In this document: positions 60,884 to 64,000 of the stretch, piece by piece
Layout of the letters: each line of letters opens with the position of its first letter
How positions within the stretch are numbered: position 1 is the first letter of the stretch
From: Verrucomicrobiales bacterium
Lineage (GTDB): Bacteria; Verrucomicrobiota; Verrucomicrobiia; Verrucomicrobiales; DEV007
NCBI GenBank assembly: GCA_029213005.1
Contig: JARGPI010000023.1
Span: 50,648 to 114,647 of the forward strand
DNA: 64,000 nucleotides
Direction: 5' to 3'
Program-made: the position numbers and the translations under genes
Notes under the pieces: model-generated
The model's database searches: none
What the model was told of the DNA's origin: nothing
Seen by the model: the letters and a program-made list of their open reading frames with translations, nothing else

Positions 60884-62166
60884 TAAATTTCGGGAACTGT
60901 CGCTTCTTTTTGATATTTAATCAAAGCGGAAACATACCAGGTAATGAGTAAGGTTGGTATGACGAAGAAAAGCATCTGGTGACTCAGCTTCAAATCCATC
61001 TTGGTGAAGATGATTGATATAGCGATCGCGGCGAGACTGGTGAGGGAGGTGAATACGGCGGAGGCTCCAAGAATCCGGCCCCGTTTTTCGTTAGGCGCGA
61101 CATCCTGAAGGAAGGAACTGAGAGGCACGAGGAAGAAGCCGCCGAAAAATCCCACCGTGACAAATCCCGCATAGAACCCGAGCGTCCCGGGGGTGATTAG
61201 GCCGGTGCAGGCGGTGCCGGCGGCTAGTCCGATGCCGCCGATGGGGACCAGTGTGAGTTTGACACCGTTTTTACTGATGTTGGAAACGAGGATACTTCCG
61301 ACCATCAACCCGATACCGATCAGGGCGAAAATGTTGGAGGATTCGATCGCGGCATCGCCGGGCTTGTCGGGGTGCAGCATTTTACCAAAATCGAAAAGTA
61401 CGACGCCGACGAAGGTGGCGAGGAGCCAGTAGTAGGCAATTCCGAGGGCGGACCGGGTCATTGCTTTACCGTTAAAGAGATCCTTCAGGTAGGTAAAGTG
61501 ACGGAAGAGAATCGAGGGCTCAAATTTAGTAGAGATATGAGCGGGGGTCCGGTCGACGACAGCATTCAGAAGTAGCGGTAGTGCGGCTACCGCTCCGATT
61601 GCGAGAATGGGGAGCATCGCCGCTGACCATTCGCTTTTGCCGGAGTTGCTCAGGGTGCCGAACCAGTTTCCGCCGAGATAAATACCGCCGAGAATGGCGA
61701 GCATCGTCAGCATCTGGAGGAAGCCGTTGGCGAAGGTCAGTTTCCGGGAGCCGACCAGCTCTTTGAGGATACCCTGTTTTGCGGGACTGAAGAACGTCGA
61801 CTGGAGTGAAAGGAAAAAGAGTCCGAAAACGGCGACCCAGAGGTTTTCCATTTTTAATCCGAGGACGGTGAGAACCAGAATGACCAGCTGGGCCACGACA
61901 CACCAGAACAGGACGCTACGTTTGGAATACCGGTCCGAGAGATAACCGGCGAGCGGAGAAAAGAGGATGAACGCAAGAGGGATAAACGCCGAGAAAACCC
62001 GTTGGGCGTGATCACCGATAAACTCACCCTTCGCCACCGCCCCGGCGAGGGAAATGAGGATGATTTTCATGAAGTTGTCGTTAAAAGCGTTCTGCGCCTG
62101 GACGATGAGAACACCGATTAACGATCTCCACGGGTGCTTAACTGGGTATTGGCTGGGTTCGGACAT
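60883..62166 (-). CDS. LplT-like MFS lysophospholipid transporter
   Basis: This 427-residue protein has about twelve hydrophobic segments. LIVQAQNAFNDNFMKIIL at about 19-36 and the SDRYSKRSVLF loop after helix 2-3 fit the LplT branch. LplT moves lysophospholipids across the inner membrane for re-acylation by Aas. The next gene, 1 bp overlapping, is an Aas-like acyltransferase, so context supports this role in membrane lipid repair. The gene order (transporter first, then acyltransferase) is the reverse of E. coli. Confidence 0.85.
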   Translation of the reverse strand: MSEPSQYPVKHPWRSLIGVLIVQAQNAFNDNFMKIILISLAGAVAKGEFIGDHAQRVFSAFIPLAFILFSPLAGYLSDRYSKRSVLFWCVVAQLVILVLTVLGLKMENLWVAVFGLFFLSLQSTFFSPAKQGILKELVGSRKLTFANGFLQMLTMLAILGGIYLGGNWFGTLSNSGKSEWSAAMLPILAIGAVAALPLLLNAVVDRTPAHISTKFEPSILFRHFTYLKDLFNGKAMTRSALGIAYYWLLATFVGVVLFDFGKMLHPDKPGDAAIESSNIFALIGIGLMVGSILVSNISKNGVKLTLVPIGGIGLAAGTACTGLITPGTLGFYAGFVTVGFFGGFFLVPLSSFLQDVAPNEKRGRILGASAVFTSLTSLAAIAISIIFTKMDLKLSHQMLFFVIPTLLITWYVSALIKYQKEATVPEI

Positions 62167-62226
62167 GGTAAATTGACGCTCAGTCTAAACGATTACGCTC
62201 AAATTCAACGCCAAATCTTCGTCACG

Positions 62227-62253
62227 AAAAAACGCAGCCCTCGCGGGCTGCGT
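62227..62253 (-). terminator. Hairpin with T-run upstream of lplT (minus-strand reading)
   Basis: ACGCAGCCC / GGGCTGCGT with loop TCGC is followed on the minus strand by six T. It lies 61 bp before the lplT start, in a place where no minus-strand gene ends nearby except possibly one at 63847. It may be an attenuator in the lplT leader, or the end of a short transcript. Confidence 0.65.
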
Positions 62254-62296
62254 CGATTTCATTTTTCTGTGTGTGTTTCTTTGGGAGGAACAAATT

Positions 62297-62335
62297 ATGA
62301 TTTACGCCTCTTTAATCTCCGGGAATAAGACGTGA
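62297..62335 (+). CDS. Possible 12-codon leader ORF coupled to the Tat-protein gene
   Basis: GGAGGAA at 62284-62290 is followed by an ATG at 62297 and a 12-codon frame ending TGA at 62335. Its stop overlaps a GTG (62332, GTGA) that opens the frame of the Tat-exported protein. The ATG at 62377 of that gene has no strong ribosome site, so coupled start at GTG is possible. Confidence 0.4.
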   Translation: MIYASLISGNKT

Positions 62336-62376
62336 GGTTTTGCAGTGCTATTCAATTTAGACCCAAGATTTTGTTG

Positions 62377-63876
62377 ATGAGTCCTTCCCGGAGAAAATTT
62401 ATTCAGTCTGCGCCGGGGCTTACGCTGCCGGTCCTGAAGTCCGATGCGGGGGAAGGATCCCCGACCGCAATTGAAAACCGGAAAGCGGGGACGACAGACT
62501 GGCAGTTGACCCGGGTGAAGATCAACGAAGGAAACTACCGGACCTCGCTGATCGAAGGTTATGCCTCGCGCCAATCGGTGTTACCGGGGGAGGAAATTGC
62601 GTTTTATGTGAGCACGCGTCCGGCCCGGGAGTTCACCCTCGATCTCTATCGGATGGGGTATTACGGAGGCACCGGAGGTCGTCATTTGAAGCGACTCGGG
62701 CCCCTCGAGGGACAGGAACAGCCCGTTCCGGAAATGGGGGAAAAGCGGCTTCGGGAATGTCAGTGGGAGGAGTCGACATCGCTGGTGACTCCCGATGACT
62801 GGCAGAGCGGAGTCTACCTGGGGAAACTCACCACCGTTCCGGAAACGGAGTCGGAGCCGTACTGGCAGAGTTATGTGATTTTCGTGGTCCGATCCCGGAA
62901 GCCTGCTTCGGTCGTTTTTCAGGTGAGTGATAACACCTGGCAGGCTTACAATCGCTGGCCGGTGAATGAGTCGCTCTATACCAACCCGGATGGAGCTCAG
63001 GCCCCCGGTGTGGCGGTGAGTTTTGACCGTCCCTATGGAAAATATGTGCAGATTACCGATAATCCGCTCTCGATCGGGTCCGGTGAATTTTTGCTCTGGG
63101 AGTTTCCCCTCTGCTTCTGGCTGGAGAAGGAGGGTTATTCCGTCAGCTACGTGTCCAATTCCGACCTCGTCGATCGGTCCGCCATTGATGGGGCGGATGT
63201 GTTTCTCAGTGTCGGGCATGATGAATACTGGGATGTACGGCAATTTCGCACGGTTCAGCAGGCGATCGATGCGGGGATGAACGTGCTGTGGTTGTGCGGA
63301 AATTCGGTCTTTATCGATTCGCCGTTTTCGGCTTCCGCAAAGGGAGTGCCCAATCGAATCATCGAGCGGAAAGGTTGTTACGGCGAACTCCGGCAGGATG
63401 AAACTGATTCCTACGCGGGGATTCTGGGGGCACTGCAAAGCACCGCTCCGGATGAACGGAAAATCATGGGGGTGCGGTCGGTTGTGCCGTTTAACGGCGG
63501 GGGTGATTGGACCTGTCGGAATCCCGGGCACTGGGTTTTCGGAGGAACCGGAATGGCGGAAGGGGATTCTATTCCCGGGCTGGTCGGCTGGGAGCATCAC
63601 GGCGAGCCGGATCCGGAGCGTGAAGATCTCGAAATTCTGGCTGCAGGAAAAGTCTGGGCCGGGGGCGTTCGGGAGGGCGCCTACAGCTCGGTTATCTTCC
63701 CGGGGCCGAAGGGGAATGTTGTCTTCAATGCGTCGACGATATTCTGGTCTCAGGGACTTGCGTCGCCTCCGGGGCACTGGGTTCCGTATTCGCATTTTTC
63801 GCGTCCCCACGGACCGGACGAGCGGGTCATTGCGATGACGCGCAATTTACTCGCCCGGGCGTTGCATAGTTGGTGA
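62377..63876 (+). CDS. Tat-exported N,N-dimethylformamidase beta-subunit-like protein
   Basis: The start is set at the ATG at 62377 (499 residues), because MSPSRRKFIQSAPGLTLP is a twin-arginine signal. A coupled GTG start at 62332 adds 15 residues. The body carries FDRPYGKYVQ, LWEFPLCFWLEKEGYSVSYV, LSVGHDEYWDVRQFR and GNSVFIDSPF, features of the C-terminal domain shared with the large subunit of N,N-dimethylformamidase. Many Planctomycetes and Verrucomicrobia have secreted members of unknown substrate. Its end overlaps a possible convergent gene by 30 bp. Confidence 0.82.
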   Translation: MSPSRRKFIQSAPGLTLPVLKSDAGEGSPTAIENRKAGTTDWQLTRVKINEGNYRTSLIEGYASRQSVLPGEEIAFYVSTRPAREFTLDLYRMGYYGGTGGRHLKRLGPLEGQEQPVPEMGEKRLRECQWEESTSLVTPDDWQSGVYLGKLTTVPETESEPYWQSYVIFVVRSRKPASVVFQVSDNTWQAYNRWPVNESLYTNPDGAQAPGVAVSFDRPYGKYVQITDNPLSIGSGEFLLWEFPLCFWLEKEGYSVSYVSNSDLVDRSAIDGADVFLSVGHDEYWDVRQFRTVQQAIDAGMNVLWLCGNSVFIDSPFSASAKGVPNRIIERKGCYGELRQDETDSYAGILGALQSTAPDERKIMGVRSVVPFNGGGDWTCRNPGHWVFGGTGMAEGDSIPGLVGWEHHGEPDPEREDLEILAAGKVWAGGVREGAYSSVIFPGPKGNVVFNASTIFWSQGLASPPGHWVPYSHFSRPHGPDERVIAMTRNLLARALHSW

Positions 63877-64000
63877 ATTTGGGTTGGTAGTGAAAAATTT
63901 CTCAAATTTTTTAAACAGTGCAGGGTCAAACATTTTGCACCTGGCTTTGGCAGCAAAAAGGGCTGGAGGCCCGATCAGATGGTAGCCGGTGAAGAAATGA
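63847..64000 (-). CDS. Possible C-terminal end of a gene entering from the right edge
   Basis: A minus-strand frame with no stop from the edge to TAA at 63847 gives a 50-residue tail (FTGYHLIGPPALFAAKARCK, then MFDPALFKKFEKFF and TMQRPGE). Composition looks protein-like and the next plus-strand gene ends 30 bp inside it. No family can be named, and 150 bp is too short to be sure. Confidence 0.35.
   Translation of the reverse strand, partial: HFFTGYHLIGPPALFAAKARCKMFDPALFKKFEKFFTTNPNSPTMQRPGE

Noticed and set aside
62581..63810. Minus-strand 409-codon frame opposite the Tat-exported protein
   Set aside because: It lies wholly within the coding strand's opposite side, is rich in His, Pro and Arg, and shows no motif; the plus strand has a clear Tat signal and family match.
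63918..64000. c-di-GMP-I-like riboswitch at the right edge
   Set aside because: GGTCAAAC and GGTAGCCGGT recall the motif, but the paired stems and conserved tetraloop receptor are not there, and the window ends too soon.

Overview
The window reads as a chromosomal segment of a Gram-negative bacterium of the Planctomycetes-Verrucomicrobia superphylum, most likely a Verrucomicrobiota member. This is inferred from gene style and not from a marker gene: PQQ/beta-propeller and TPR secreted proteins, a large secreted terpene-cyclase-repeat protein, scattered type II secretion parts (orphan pseudopilins and a GspD secretin), a secreted nickel superoxide dismutase and a Tat-exported dimethylformamidase-like protein. 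Base composition looks near 50-55 percent GC throughout. I found no tRNA, rRNA, CRISPR array, insertion sequence, integrase or phage gene.

Left arm (1-25.4 kb): a left-to-right view shows a long minus-strand run (Fur-type regulator, RidA, Hpt, MoaD, an RDD membrane protein, a zinc-ribbon membrane protein, AcpS, and a giant TPR plus beta-propeller protein cut by the window edge). Then come FmdB, a zinc-free S14, RNase R, a pseudopilin, CysQ, FabG, a Nudix hydrolase, carboxypeptidase Taq, an esterase, MoaC with a membrane spermidine-synthase-like protein, a second pseudopilin, a 3D-domain protein and a large secreted SGNH-like protein.

Centre (25.5-37.5 kb): one 12-kb minus-strand gene encodes a 3,994-residue polyketide synthase / non-ribosomal peptide synthetase. 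Its order is KS-AT-DH-cMT-psiKR-ER-KR-ACP-C-A-PCP, as in fungal highly reducing PKS-NRPS hybrids, but the last ~400 residues resemble the cyanobacterial acyl-ACP reductase (AAR) that makes fatty aldehydes, including the conserved cysteine region. By hand alignment the A domain carries a glycine-like code. The predicted release product is a reduced, methyl-branched N-acyl-glycinal-type compound. The gene stands alone: it has its own terminator and no tailoring or transport genes beside it. This is the strongest candidate for something undescribed.

Right arm (37.7-64 kb): malate dehydrogenase, 4-alpha-glucanotransferase, Ni-superoxide dismutase, an M19 dipeptidase, a tyrosine/dual-specificity phosphatase, an MFS nucleoside-type transporter, glycerate kinase, GspD, a glycine-zipper lipoprotein, a complete three-gene RND efflux operon, a terpene-cyclase-repeat protein, a PQQ protein interrupted by a TGA at a conserved tryptophan, a PhoD phosphatase, an LplT/Aas-like pair whose adenylation domain looks dead, and a Tat-exported protein.

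Two copies of a paired 13-bp palindrome (TGTACAGGGTACA, 22-bp period) lie upstream of ridA and of the glycerate kinase gene, 37 kb apart, and suggest a shared operator or a small repeat family.
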